42,985 nt of DNA from Limnohabitans sp. (GTDB lineage Bacteria > Pseudomonadota > Gammaproteobacteria > Burkholderiales > Burkholderiaceae_C): the NCBI RefSeq assembly GCF_017848645.1, contig NZ_JAFEIF010000015.1, forward strand, positions 1-42,985. Reading direction: 5' to 3'. The translations under genes were made by a program, and so were the position numbers. This document shows, piece after piece, positions 32,890-41,604 of this stretch. Position 1 is the first letter of the stretch. Each line of letters starts with the position of its first letter. The notes beneath the pieces are model-generated. The model saw nothing but the letters and a program-made list of their open reading frames with translations, had not been told where the DNA came from and searched no databases.

Positions 32890-35076
32890 GTGAAAAATAC
32901 CCCAACCAAACGACTGGGACTGTGGCGATGGTCTTGGCTGGCGTTCGCCGCACAGGCCGCCTGCGCCACGGCAGCGAGCAACGACGAATTTCTGGACATG
33001 TCGCTCGAAGAGCTGGTGGATTACCGCCTCATGTCCATGTCGCGCAAAGAGCAGCGCGTGGCCGACATGGCTGCAGCCGCCTATGTCATTTCGTCTGAAG
33101 AAATCCGCCGATCCGGCGCACAGTCCATCCCCGAGGCCTTGCGCCAAGTGCCGGGGCTGAATGTGGCGCAAATTTCGCACAGCCGCTGGGCCGTCAGCTC
33201 GCGCGGCTTCAACGAGCGTTTTTCCACCAAACTCCTGGTTCAGGTGGACGGGCGCAGCATTTACTCGCCCCTGTTCTCCGGCGTGCTGTGGGAAACCCAG
33301 GACATCGTGATGGAAGACATCGAGCGCATCGAAGTCATTCGCGGCCCGGGCGCTGCCCTGTGGGGCACCAACGCCATGAACGGCGTGATCAACATCGTCA
33401 CCCGCTCGGCGGCTGCCAGCCAGGGCAGCATGCTCAGTGCATCACTGGGCTCCGGCGGGCTGGCTTCGGTGTCCATGACGCATGGCGGCGAGCTGGCTCA
33501 GGGTGGCCACTACAAGGTGTTTGGCAAGACCGGCCGCATGGACGGCTCCGTGGCCCGCGACACCGGCGCACCGGGTGAAGACCAGGCGCGTCAGCAACGC
33601 CTGGGCATCCGCATCGAGCCGCGCCTTGCGTTGGGTCAACTCAGCATCAAGGCCGAGGTGTACCAGGACCGGTCACAGGATGTCTGGGGCATGCCCTCTG
33701 TGCGGGCCTTCAGTGTTGACCAGGCCTCATATTCCCGGGACGCCTTGTTGTCCGAAAAAGGCCAAGGCATGGCCCTGCAAGCGCGCTACACCTGGAAAGG
33801 CGCACGCGGTGCAGACAACGCTTTGCAAGCCTCCATCGACCATGACCGCTCTGACCACACGGGCTTGTGGGGCTCTGGCACGGGTCCGGGCAAGCCCTTG
33901 GTGCAAACGCCCGCTGTGATGGCCATGGGCGGCAAAAAAACCGACATCGATGTGGACTTTCAGCAGCGCCAGGTTTTTGGCGTGCACGACTTCATTTGGG
34001 GTTTGAACCTGCGCCACACCTCGGACCACCTGATCTTGCCCAGTTCCCCCTACCGACTGGCCGATGGCCAGAACCAGCGGGTCAGCTACAGCGCGTTTGT
34101 GCACGACGAGATCACCCTGGCCCCCGACAGTCTGAAGTTGATCGTGGGCTCCAAGTTTGAAAAAGACGGGTTGACCGGCTTCAATGTGCAGCCGAATGTG
34201 CGCCTGCTCTACACACCGGCGCAGCACGAGGTGGTTTGGGGTGCGTTGTCGCGCTCGGTGCGTTCCTTGCGTCGCACCGAAAGTCAGGCCACGGTGGACG
34301 TCAGCGCGCAAGATGCGCACGAACTCAACCCGGCCATCCCTCCGGGCTGGTTGAGCGCGGTGACCCAGGTGTCCCCCATGGCCGGCGCGCCCATGAAAGC
34401 CGAGGAGGCCCTGAGCCTGGAGGCCGGCTGGCGCAAGCAGTTCTCCAACTTCCTGAGTGTGGACACAGCGCTGTTTGTCACCGATTACCAAAATCTGCGC
34501 GGTGCCCGCATGCTGCCCAATACGGCCTCGGGCTTGCCTCAGGCGCTTGCATGCCTGGCCGCGAACGGTCCCGGGGCCTGCTACGTCACACTCGACGCCT
34601 ACAACAGCAACGTCGACAAGGCCCGTTCCTTGGGTGGCGAAGTGGCCCTCGAATGGCACCCGCGTGCCTGGTGGAAAGTGCAAGCGCATTACAGCCACCT
34701 GCGCGTCAAGGCCACCCGAACCGGTGACATGCTGGGTGACATCCAGGTCAACGCTTATGAAAACAGTGCCCCGCGACACCAGTTTTCGCTGCACAACAAC
34801 TTCAGCTTGCCACGTAACCTGAACCTGGATGTGCGCCTGCGCTACAACTCTGGCACGGGCCACTACACCCTCAACAGCGAGGGTTTGACGATGTTGCCCG
34901 CCTACACCGGTCTGGACATGCGCCTGGCCTGGAAAGCCGGACGCCACACCGAGCTGTCGGTGCTGGGGCGCAACTTGCTCAAAGACAGGCACACCGAGTT
35001 CATCAACATCTTCCCCATGACCCGCGCCTACGACGTGCAGCGCAGCGTGCTGGTGCAAGCGGTGACCCGGTTTTGA
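32890..35076 (+). CDS. TonB-dependent outer-membrane receptor
   Basis: A 728-residue receptor. GTG 32890 is preceded by AAAGGGAG at 32875-32882 and gives a signal peptide (LGLWRWSWLAFAAQAACATAA). After a short segment with MSLEELVDYRLMSMSRKEQ comes the plug domain at about residues 60-175: AAYVISSEEIRRSGAQSIPEAL, LVQVDGRSIYSPLFSGV, and DIERIEVIRGPGAALWGTNAMNGVINIVTR. The 22-strand barrel runs to the C-terminus, which ends in the aromatic VTRF expected for BAM recognition. The ligand is unknown. This plug subtype is commonly seen next to YfiR-like and signalling genes. It is followed after 11 bases by the YfiR-family gene. Confidence 0.92.
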   Translation: MKNTPTKRLGLWRWSWLAFAAQAACATAASNDEFLDMSLEELVDYRLMSMSRKEQRVADMAAAAYVISSEEIRRSGAQSIPEALRQVPGLNVAQISHSRWAVSSRGFNERFSTKLLVQVDGRSIYSPLFSGVLWETQDIVMEDIERIEVIRGPGAALWGTNAMNGVINIVTRSAAASQGSMLSASLGSGGLASVSMTHGGELAQGGHYKVFGKTGRMDGSVARDTGAPGEDQARQQRLGIRIEPRLALGQLSIKAEVYQDRSQDVWGMPSVRAFSVDQASYSRDALLSEKGQGMALQARYTWKGARGADNALQASIDHDRSDHTGLWGSGTGPGKPLVQTPAVMAMGGKKTDIDVDFQQRQVFGVHDFIWGLNLRHTSDHLILPSSPYRLADGQNQRVSYSAFVHDEITLAPDSLKLIVGSKFEKDGLTGFNVQPNVRLLYTPAQHEVVWGALSRSVRSLRRTESQATVDVSAQDAHELNPAIPPGWLSAVTQVSPMAGAPMKAEEALSLEAGWRKQFSNFLSVDTALFVTDYQNLRGARMLPNTASGLPQALACLAANGPGACYVTLDAYNSNVDKARSLGGEVALEWHPRAWWKVQAHYSHLRVKATRTGDMLGDIQVNAYENSAPRHQFSLHNNFSLPRNLNLDVRLRYNSGTGHYTLNSEGLTMLPAYTGLDMRLAWKAGRHTELSVLGRNLLKDRHTEFINIFPMTRAYDVQRSVLVQAVTRF

Positions 35077-35087
35077 AGGACATGGCC

Positions 35088-35642
35088 ATGAACCTTCAAA
35101 ACACCCCATTGGGCTTTCCCATCATCAGCCTTCGCCAGCTGCTGTGCGGCTTGGCCATGTGCCTGACATGGCCCGCTTTGGCCCAAACTGCCGGTCAGAC
35201 GGTTGACCGCATCAAGGCCGCTTACGTCTACAACTTTGCCAAATTTGTCGAGCTGCCCAGCGCCGATGACAAATCCATCCGCCTGTGCGTCCTGGGCAAG
35301 GACGACCTGAGCGGCGCCATGCTCAGCTTGAACCGCCGCATGGCGCAAGGGCGGGAAATTGTGGTGCGCAAAGAGGTGCCGCTGGACCAACTCAAGGACT
35401 GCAGCATGGTCTTTGTCAGCGAGACCGATGCCCGGCATCTGCCCGCCGTGGTGCGGCAATTGAGCGGTGCCCCGGTGCTGCTGGTCAGCGATGGCCGCCA
35501 GGCCGTGGACCAGGGCGCGCATCTGGCGCTGCTGTTCAACGATGACCGGGTGGAGTTCGACGTGAACCTGCTGAGCTTGCAAAAATCCAACATCCGAGCC
35601 AGCAGCCAAATGCTCAAGCTGGCCCGCACGGTGGTTCGTTAA
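35088..35642 (+). CDS. YfiR-family (DUF4154) periplasmic protein
   Basis: A 184-residue exported protein. ATG 35088 is chosen because GAAGGA at 35075-35080 is seven bases upstream; an ATG at 35082 and a TTG at 35073 are in frame but too close. A signal-like segment runs to about residue 33 (LAQ). Family signatures follow: [16 protein letters not shown] at residues 42-57, C67 in IRLCVLG, C105 in [10 protein letters not shown], a GAPVLLVSD strand, and the C-terminal [25 protein letters not shown]. In Pseudomonas YfiR is a periplasmic repressor of the CHASE8 protein YfiN. The next gene here encodes a CHASE8-like kinase, so an analogous inhibitory pairing is inferred. Confidence 0.9.
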   Translation: MNLQNTPLGFPIISLRQLLCGLAMCLTWPALAQTAGQTVDRIKAAYVYNFAKFVELPSADDKSIRLCVLGKDDLSGAMLSLNRRMAQGREIVVRKEVPLDQLKDCSMVFVSETDARHLPAVVRQLSGAPVLLVSDGRQAVDQGAHLALLFNDDRVEFDVNLLSLQKSNIRASSQMLKLARTVVR

Positions 35643-35653
35643 AAGGCCCGCAC

Positions 35654-37627
35654 ATGCTGCCCATCGCTCTTTGGCATCGCGACAAATTGCTGCACGCCCC
35701 GATGCGGGAAAAGCTCAACCAGATCCTGGCCCTGGGCATTTGGTGTGTGCTGCTGTTGTTTTTTGTGGTGACCACCTTGTGGCAAGCCTCGCAAACCCTG
35801 CAGGCCACACAGGCCGGGGCCAAAAGCCTGGCCGAGTTGGCCGCCGAGAGCAACGCTGCGGCTGTGCGCTTTGAAGACCGCCAAGGTGCGCAAAAGCAGT
35901 TGGAGATTTTTCGCCACATCCAGAGCGTCGAGACGGTCGACATTTACACCGACAGCGCAGGTGCACAGGCCTTTGCTCACTACCCGATGCGCCAGGATGC
36001 CACCCCCGATCCCGTGCCGCCCGCAGCGCTGGTGTCGGGCCAAAAAACCTCCAGCCTCAGCCTCAGCCGCTACGCCATCCGTTTGCCCATCGTGCATGAT
36101 GGGGAGCACATCGGCGTGGTGGTGGTGCAGACCCGGCTCGATGACTTTTGGTGGAGCATTGTGGTGACCCTGCTGGTGGCCGTGGTCGCCATGCTGTTGG
36201 CGTATGCGGTGGTGCGCCAGTTCATGGGGCAACTGATTGCGCTCATCATCCACCCGGTGCTGGACCTGGCCGAGGTCATGCGCCGCATCACCACCGTGCA
36301 CGACTACAGCCAACGTGCAGAGCGCCAAAGTCAGGATGAAATCGGCGAGCTGGTGGCCGGCTTCAACTCCATGCTTGACCAGATTGAGCAAAAAGACAAA
36401 GCCTTGGGCCAGTACAGCCAGCAACTCGAATCTGAAGTGCAGGCCCGCACCGCCGAGCTGCTGCTGGCCAAAGAGCACGCCGATGCCGCCAACCAGGCCA
36501 AGAGCCAGTTCCTGGCCAACATGAGCCACGAAATCCGCACACCGCTCAACGGCCTGATTGGCGTGTCCGAGCTGCTCGGCTCGACCCAGCCGACCGAGCA
36601 GCAAACCAAGCTCATCAGCATGATCAAGTCATCGTCCTCGACACTGATGTACCTGATCAATGACATCCTGGACTTTTCCAAGATCGAGGCGGGCATGTTG
36701 CACCTGGAAAAAGTGCCTTACAGCCCTGAGCACGCCGCCCGCCAGGTCTGCGCCTTGTTTGAGCCGCATGCCCAAGACAAAGGCCTCAAGCTGGTGTTCG
36801 AGCCGCCCGTTGACGCTGTGCCCTGGATGATCGTGGGCGACCCGCACCGTTTCACCCAAGTGGCCAGCAACCTGATCTCGAACGCCGTCAAGTTCACCAG
36901 CCAGGGCCAAGTGAGCGTGAGCCTGAGCTTTGCCAGCGAGCCCGATGGCAGCGCCCGCGTGCGCTGCATGGTGCGCGACACCGGCATCGGCATCAGCCCC
37001 GAAGAGGGCCAGCGTCTGTTCAGTGCCTTCTCGCAGGCCGACATCTCGATGGCGCGGCGCTACGGCGGCAGCGGCCTGGGGCTGGTCATCTCGCGCCAAC
37101 TGGCCGAACTCATGGGGGGGCAAGTCGGCTTCAGCAGCCAACCGGGACAAGGCTCGTGCTTCTGGTTTGAAGTGTGTGGTGCCCGCCTCAAGGACCTGCC
37201 GGTGGACACCGCCGCTCGCAGCGCAGCCGCACCCCAAACCCTGGACTGCACCGTGCTGGTGGCCGAAGACAACGATGTCAACCGCGAAATCCTGGTCACC
37301 ATGCTCAAAACCGCCGGTTGCCGCATCTTGCAGGCACACAATGGCCTGGAGGCCGTGCACATCAGCGCCACCGAGCCGCACGACATCGTCCTGATGGATG
37401 TGCAAATGCCTGAGATGGACGGCATCGCCGCCACCCGGGCCATCCGGGCCAGAGAGCAGGCCTTGGGCTTGCCGCGCAAACCCGTGCTGGCCCTGACCGC
37501 CAACGCGCTGGCCGACGACAAGGCCAACTGCCTGGCTGCGGGCATGGACGATTACCTGACCAAGCCTTTCATGCGCCGCCAGATCCTGGAGCTGATTGGC
37601 AAATGGCTGGACCGCTCCCAGCCTTGA
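35654..37627 (+). CDS. Hybrid sensor histidine kinase with CHASE8-like periplasmic domain
   Basis: A 657-residue inner-membrane kinase, 11 bases after the YfiR-family stop. Domains in order: TM1 about 23-45; a periplasmic region about 46-165 with [18 protein letters not shown] and a C-terminal [16 protein letters not shown] that resemble CHASE8; TM2 about 170-195; HAMP to about 245; coiled coil; HisKA with phospho-acceptor H292 ([14 protein letters not shown]); HATPase with N, G1 ([11 protein letters not shown]), F and G2 ([10 protein letters not shown]) boxes; and a receiver with D582 in [11 protein letters not shown] and Lys in LTKPF. There is no HPt domain and no partner regulator nearby, so the output is unknown. 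Probably co-transcribed with the receptor and YfiR genes. Confidence 0.93.
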   Translation: MLPIALWHRDKLLHAPMREKLNQILALGIWCVLLLFFVVTTLWQASQTLQATQAGAKSLAELAAESNAAAVRFEDRQGAQKQLEIFRHIQSVETVDIYTDSAGAQAFAHYPMRQDATPDPVPPAALVSGQKTSSLSLSRYAIRLPIVHDGEHIGVVVVQTRLDDFWWSIVVTLLVAVVAMLLAYAVVRQFMGQLIALIIHPVLDLAEVMRRITTVHDYSQRAERQSQDEIGELVAGFNSMLDQIEQKDKALGQYSQQLESEVQARTAELLLAKEHADAANQAKSQFLANMSHEIRTPLNGLIGVSELLGSTQPTEQQTKLISMIKSSSSTLMYLINDILDFSKIEAGMLHLEKVPYSPEHAARQVCALFEPHAQDKGLKLVFEPPVDAVPWMIVGDPHRFTQVASNLISNAVKFTSQGQVSVSLSFASEPDGSARVRCMVRDTGIGISPEEGQRLFSAFSQADISMARRYGGSGLGLVISRQLAELMGGQVGFSSQPGQGSCFWFEVCGARLKDLPVDTAARSAAAPQTLDCTVLVAEDNDVNREILVTMLKTAGCRILQAHNGLEAVHISATEPHDIVLMDVQMPEMDGIAATRAIRAREQALGLPRKPVLALTANALADDKANCLAAGMDDYLTKPFMRRQILELIGKWLDRSQP

Positions 37628-37676
37628 GCGGGTGGGGGTGCTGTGCTCGCCAACCACTAGCACACCCAGCTTTCAT

Positions 37677-37702
37677 TTGCTGAAATATTAAGCAATTACA
37701 AT
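37677..37702 (+). promoter_or_regulatory. Promoter region of dusB-fis
   Basis: TACAAT at 37697-37702 is a good -10 box, 46 bases before dusB. A small inverted repeat TTGCT (37677-37681) / AGCAA (37691-37695) overlaps the spacer. The -35 region is weak, as in growth-rate-regulated fis promoters, but that link is inference. Confidence 0.5.
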
Positions 37703-37747
37703 CGGGCCTCCTCATCAGGCACCCCCCAAAAAAAACCACTTCCAGTC

Positions 37748-38782
37748 ATGCAGATTGGCCCTTACCTATTGCCGAACAACTTGTTTGTCGCCCCCATGGC
37801 GGGGGTCACCGACCGGCCGTTTCGCCAGCTGTGCAGGCAGTTTGGGGCGGGCTACGCGGTGAGCGAAATGGTGACTTCGCGCCCTGACTTGTGGGCCTCG
37901 CTCAAAACGTCCCGCCGCGCCAACCACGACGGCGAGCCCGGCCCAATCGCGGTGCAAATTGCAGGCACCGAGGCGCAGATGATGGCCGACGCCACACGCT
38001 ACAACATCGACCGGGGCGCGCAGATCATCGACATCAACATGGGCTGCCCGGCCAAAAAAGTCTGCAACAAATGGGCTGGATCGGCCCTGATGCAAGACGA
38101 GCCGCTGGCGCTGGAGATCATCTCTGCCGTGGTCGAAGCGGCTTTGCCGCACGGTGTGCCTGTCACTTTGAAAATGCGCACCGGCTGGTGCGATGCCGAA
38201 AAAAACGCCCTGAGCCTGGCCCGCGCCGCTGAGCGTGCCGGGGTGCAAATGGTCACCGTGCACGGCCGTACCCGCGAGCAAGGCTACAAAGGCTTTGCCG
38301 AATACAACACTGTGGCCGCCGTCAAGGCCGCTTTGCGCATCCCGGTGGTGGCCAATGGCGATGTGGATTCACCCGAAAAAGCCCGCGACGTGCTGAAGTT
38401 CACCGGAGCCGATGCGGTCATGATCGGCCGCGCCGCGCAAGGCAGCCCCTGGATCTTTCGCGAGATGGGCCACTTTCTGGCCACAGGCGAACACCTGGCC
38501 CCGCCCTTGGTGGCCGAGGTGCGCCGCGCCCTGCTCGAGCACCTGCAAGACCACTATGGCCTGTACGGCGAATACACCGGCGTGCGTTCGGCCCGCAAAC
38601 ACATCGGCTGGTATGTGCGTGAACTGCCCGGTGGCGAGGCTTTTCGCGAACATATGAACACCCTGGACACCGCACAGCAGCAGCTGGCGGCGGTGGCCAA
38701 CTTTCTGGATGGCCTGGCCAGCCAGATGGACCGCTTGCCACAGCGCCACGAAGGCTGTATTGATTTAGAGACCACGCCATGA
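37748..38782 (+). CDS. dusB: tRNA dihydrouridine synthase DusB
   Basis: A 344-residue FMN enzyme that reduces uridine to dihydrouridine in tRNA. Signatures: LFVAPMAGVTDRPFRQLCR near the N-terminus, IDINMGCPAKKVCNKWAGSALM at about residue 95, VTVHGRTREQGYKGFAEY, VVANGDVDSPEKA, and the FMN-phosphate site VMIGRAAQGSPWIF. The pairing with fis downstream, by an ATGA overlap at 38779-38782, is the classic dusB-fis operon and supports DusB over DusA or DusC. Confidence 0.95.
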   Translation: MQIGPYLLPNNLFVAPMAGVTDRPFRQLCRQFGAGYAVSEMVTSRPDLWASLKTSRRANHDGEPGPIAVQIAGTEAQMMADATRYNIDRGAQIIDINMGCPAKKVCNKWAGSALMQDEPLALEIISAVVEAALPHGVPVTLKMRTGWCDAEKNALSLARAAERAGVQMVTVHGRTREQGYKGFAEYNTVAAVKAALRIPVVANGDVDSPEKARDVLKFTGADAVMIGRAAQGSPWIFREMGHFLATGEHLAPPLVAEVRRALLEHLQDHYGLYGEYTGVRSARKHIGWYVRELPGGEAFREHMNTLDTAQQQLAAVANFLDGLASQMDRLPQRHEGCIDLETTP

Positions 38783-39018
38783 GCGAACCCCAATCCATTG
38801 AAAACTGCATCCGGGACAACCTGGACATTTACTTCCGCGACCTGGACGGCACCGACCCCACAGGCCTGTACGACATGCTGGTCAAGCTGGTCGAAAAGCC
38901 GCTGCTTGACGTGGTGATGACCCAGTCGGGCCAGAACCAGTCGCGCGCGGCCGAATGGCTGGGCCTGAACCGCAACACCTTGCGCAAGAAACTGCTCGAA
39001 CACGATTTGTTGAAATAA
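38779..39018 (+). CDS. fis: DNA-binding protein Fis
   Basis: A 79-residue nucleoid-associated regulator. The N-terminal half has helices typical of Fis dimerisation (YDMLVKLVEKPLLDVVMTQ), and the C-terminal helix-turn-helix is QNQSRAAEWLGLNRNTLRKKL. It is shorter than E. coli Fis (98) by the N-terminal beta-hairpin arm, as usual in betaproteobacteria. That arm contacts Hin/Gin recombinases in enterobacteria, so that activity is unlikely here. Translation is coupled to dusB. Confidence 0.93.
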   Translation: MSEPQSIENCIRDNLDIYFRDLDGTDPTGLYDMLVKLVEKPLLDVVMTQSGQNQSRAAEWLGLNRNTLRKKLLEHDLLK

Positions 39019-39025
39019 AGCTTGT

Positions 39026-39048
39026 GCCGCTTGGCCCCGCCAAGCGGC
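39026..39048 (+). terminator. Hairpin after fis
   Basis: GCCGCTTGG at 39026-39034 pairs exactly with CCAAGCGGC at 39040-39048 around a five-base loop, starting 8 bases after the fis stop. There is no T run after it, so it may be a weak or Rho-assisted terminator or an mRNA end protector. A nine-base direct repeat, TGAATACCT, lies at 39051-39059 and 39088-39096 between it and purH. Confidence 0.5.
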
Positions 39049-39118
39049 TGTGAATACCTGCCGGAACCCTTTATCCCGGCCCCGCCTTGAATACCTCTGA
39101 ATTTTGAAGAAAGTCCCC

Positions 39119-40705
39119 ATGAGAGCCCTCATCTCCGTCTCTGACAAAACCGGCATCGTCGACCTGGCCAAAGAATTACACGCCCTGGGCGTGGGCCTGA
39201 TCTCCACCGGCGGCACCGCCAAACTCTTGGCCGAGCAAGGCCTGCCCGTGACCGAAGTGGCCGAAGTCACCGGCTTCCCCGAAATGCTCGACGGCCGTGT
39301 GAAAACCCTGCACCCCAAAGTGCACGGCGGCCTGCTGGCCCGCCGCGACACGCCCGAGCACATGGCGGCTTTGCAGGCGCATGGCATAGCCACCATCGAC
39401 CTGCTCATCGTCAACCTGTACCCGTTTGAAGCCACGGTGGCCAAGCCCGGTTGCACGCTGGCCGACGCGATCGAGAACATTGACATCGGCGGCCCTGCCA
39501 TGGTGCGCAGCGCGGCCAAGAACTGGAAAGACGTGGGCATCGTGACCGACGCCAGCCAATACGCTGAAGTGATTGCTGAGCTGAAGTCCAACGGCAAGTT
39601 GAGCGACAAGCTGCGCTTTTCCCTGTCGGTGGCTGCGTTCAACCGCATCAGCCAATACGACGGCGCGATCAGCAACTACCTCTCCAGCGTGAACTTCGAA
39701 GCCGAGAAGTTGAGCGAAGCCTACGTGCCCGAGCGCACCCAGTTCTCTGGCCAATTCAATGAGCAATACGTCAAGGTGCAAGACCTGCGCTACGGCGAAA
39801 ACAGCCACCAGCAAGCGGCCTGGTACCGTGACCTGGCACCCGCTGCGGGCTCGCTGGCCACCGGCGTGCAGCTGCAAGGCAAAGAACTCAGCTACAACAA
39901 CATCGCCGACGCCGACGCTGCCTGGGAATGCGTCAAGAGCTTCGATAGCTCTGCGTGTGTCATCGTCAAACACGCCAACCCCTGCGGCGTGGCCGTGGGC
40001 GCGACCGTACTCGAGGCCTACAGCAAAGCCTTCCAAACCGACCCCACCAGCGCGTTTGGCGGCATCATCGCCTTCAACCGCCCCGTGGACAAAGCCGCAG
40101 CTGAAGCGGTGAGCAAGCAATTCGTTGAAGTGCTCATGGCCCCCGACTTCAGCGCCGAAGCACTCGAAGTGTTCAAGAGCAAAGTCAATGTGCGCTTGAT
40201 GAAAATCGCGCTCCCCGTTAACTATGGCGACGTGCGCAACGCGCTCGAAACCAAACGCGTGGGCTCCGGCCTGTTGCTGCAAAGCGCCGACAACCACGAG
40301 CTGGCTTTGGCCGACATGAAAATCGTCACCGTCAAACAACCCACCCCTGAAGAACTGCACGACCTGCTGTTCGCCTGGAAAGTGGCCAAGTTCGTCAAAT
40401 CCAACGCCATCGTGTTCTGCAAAAACGGCATGACCATGGGTGTGGGCGCAGGCCAAATGAGCCGCTTGGATTCCGCCCGCATCGCCAGCATCAAGGCTGA
40501 GGCCGCCAAGCTCAGCCTGCAAAACACCGTGGTCGCCAGCGACGCCTTCTTCCCCTTCCGCGATGGCTTGGACGTGGTGGTCGACGCGGGTGCCTCCTGC
40601 GTGGCCCAGCCCGGTGGCTCCATGCGCGACCAAGAAGTCATCGACGCCGCCAACGAGCGCGGCGTGGCCATGGTGTTCACGGGTGTTCGGCACTTCCGCC
40701 ACTGA
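39119..40705 (+). CDS. purH: Bifunctional AICAR transformylase / IMP cyclohydrolase PurH
   Basis: A 528-residue enzyme for the last two steps of IMP synthesis. ATG 39119 is chosen; an in-frame TTG at 39104 would consume the AAGAAAG ribosome site. The N-terminal MGS-like cyclohydrolase domain (residues 1-150) has [29 protein letters not shown] and [19 protein letters not shown]. The transformylase domain has [14 protein letters not shown], the catalytic KHANPCGVA, and [19 protein letters not shown]. The length is typical of the family. It stands alone, with hairpins on both sides. Confidence 0.97.
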   Translation: MRALISVSDKTGIVDLAKELHALGVGLISTGGTAKLLAEQGLPVTEVAEVTGFPEMLDGRVKTLHPKVHGGLLARRDTPEHMAALQAHGIATIDLLIVNLYPFEATVAKPGCTLADAIENIDIGGPAMVRSAAKNWKDVGIVTDASQYAEVIAELKSNGKLSDKLRFSLSVAAFNRISQYDGAISNYLSSVNFEAEKLSEAYVPERTQFSGQFNEQYVKVQDLRYGENSHQQAAWYRDLAPAAGSLATGVQLQGKELSYNNIADADAAWECVKSFDSSACVIVKHANPCGVAVGATVLEAYSKAFQTDPTSAFGGIIAFNRPVDKAAAEAVSKQFVEVLMAPDFSAEALEVFKSKVNVRLMKIALPVNYGDVRNALETKRVGSGLLLQSADNHELALADMKIVTVKQPTPEELHDLLFAWKVAKFVKSNAIVFCKNGMTMGVGAGQMSRLDSARIASIKAEAAKLSLQNTVVASDAFFPFRDGLDVVVDAGASCVAQPGGSMRDQEVIDAANERGVAMVFTGVRHFRH

Positions 40706-40721
40706 CATCAACTGCCAAGGC

Positions 40722-40751
40722 AAGCCAAACTTGTCACTGCGAGTTTGGCTT
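40722..40751 (+). terminator. Hairpin after purH
   Basis: AAGCCAAACT at 40722-40731 and AGTTTGGCTT at 40742-40751 form a perfect 10-bp stem with a ten-base loop, 16 bases after the purH stop. No strong T run follows. It probably ends or protects the purH transcript. Confidence 0.55.
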
Positions 40752-40890
40752 ATGAGTGCGATCCCAACGAAGCCGTCCACTGCAGGCCGCTTCTTTACTT
40801 GCCACTCGTTTGCACCATTTCAGTGCATTTGCGGCTCGCCATGCCCGATACCGCAGATGCCGCTCAATGACTGATATCATTGGCAACATC

Positions 40891-41322
40891 ATGAAAACCA
40901 TGTTGCTGGACACCAATGTGCTGGTTGCAGCCTTGAGCAGTTCTCGGGGCGCGTCTTATGCACTGCTCCAAGCGGTGGCTTCGGCGCGTTTGCGCATGGT
41001 GGCGTCACCCGCTGTGTGGCTTGAATACGAGTCGGTGCTCAAACGTGATGAGATACGGGCCTTGCACGGTTTTTCTGCTGACCAAGTCGATGCGTTTTTG
41101 TCCGCCTTGGCCGTGTGGGTGCAGCCTGTGAGCTTGCATTACATCTGGCGGCCACAGCTGCGAGACCCGGGTGATGAAATGGTGCTGGAGGCCGCGGTGA
41201 ACGCACGGGTTCACGCCTTGGTCACCCGCAATGTGAAAGATTTTTCGATGGCTGCGCCACGTTTTGGCCTGGCCGTCAAAACGCCAGCCCAGGCTTTGGC
41301 CTTTTTGGAGGATGCCCTATGA
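40891..41322 (+). CDS. PIN-domain toxin of a toxin-antitoxin pair
   Basis: A 143-residue putative ribonuclease. Acidic residues of the PIN active site are visible: Asp in LLDTNVLVAAL, Glu in WLEYESVL, Asp in RDPGDEMVLEAA and Asp in TRNVKDFS. This matches the 'PIN family putative toxin' group. The start could be ATG 40891, ATG 40867 or ATG 40900; none has a good ribosome site, and 40891 gives the usual MKTMLLDTN start. The antitoxin follows with an ATGA overlap, an order (toxin first) common for this PIN subgroup. Confidence 0.82.
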   Translation: MKTMLLDTNVLVAALSSSRGASYALLQAVASARLRMVASPAVWLEYESVLKRDEIRALHGFSADQVDAFLSALAVWVQPVSLHYIWRPQLRDPGDEMVLEAAVNARVHALVTRNVKDFSMAAPRFGLAVKTPAQALAFLEDAL

Positions 41323-41555
41323 GTACCTTTGCCCTTCGTTTGCCCGACTCTTTGTACGCCCATGCGCGCAAGTTGGCGGAACAAGATCAGGCCTCACTCA
41401 ACCAGTTCATCACCGTGGCCGTTGCTGAAAAGGTCTCGGCCCTGAATGCAGCGGCTTTTTTTGCCGAGCGGGCCGGTGCCGCCAAGCCGGGCGATTTGGC
41501 CACTTTTTTGGCGATGGTGCCCGACCGTTCTCCGCTGGAGGGTGATGAGCGATGA
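41319..41555 (+). CDS. Ribbon-helix-helix antitoxin paired with the PIN protein
   Basis: A 78-residue protein. The N-terminal strand TFALRLPDSLYAHARKLAEQDQASLNQFITVAVAEKV is a ribbon-helix-helix DNA-binding fold as in HicB/Arc-like antitoxins. The C-terminal part (AKPGDLATFLAMVPDRSP) would bind the toxin. It overlaps the toxin stop by ATGA, ensuring coupled translation. It probably represses the pair's own promoter, which should lie in 40706-40890. Confidence 0.8.
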   Translation: MSTFALRLPDSLYAHARKLAEQDQASLNQFITVAVAEKVSALNAAAFFAERAGAAKPGDLATFLAMVPDRSPLEGDER

Positions 41556-41604
41556 GCCGTGTCACCTTGATCCTTTCCCTGTCGCCATTTTTTGAGGATC
41601 AGGC

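Noticed and set aside
33727..35109. A 460-codon minus-strand frame opposite the TonB receptor
   Set aside because: The plus strand encodes plug and barrel features; the antisense frame has none.
39176..40780. A 534-codon minus-strand frame opposite purH
   Set aside because: Shadow of a highly conserved gene; the composition is that of antisense codon bias and no motif is seen.
40756..40890. Longer N-terminus for the PIN toxin
   Set aside because: The added residues are Arg/His-rich and precede the beta strand that normally opens the PIN fold.
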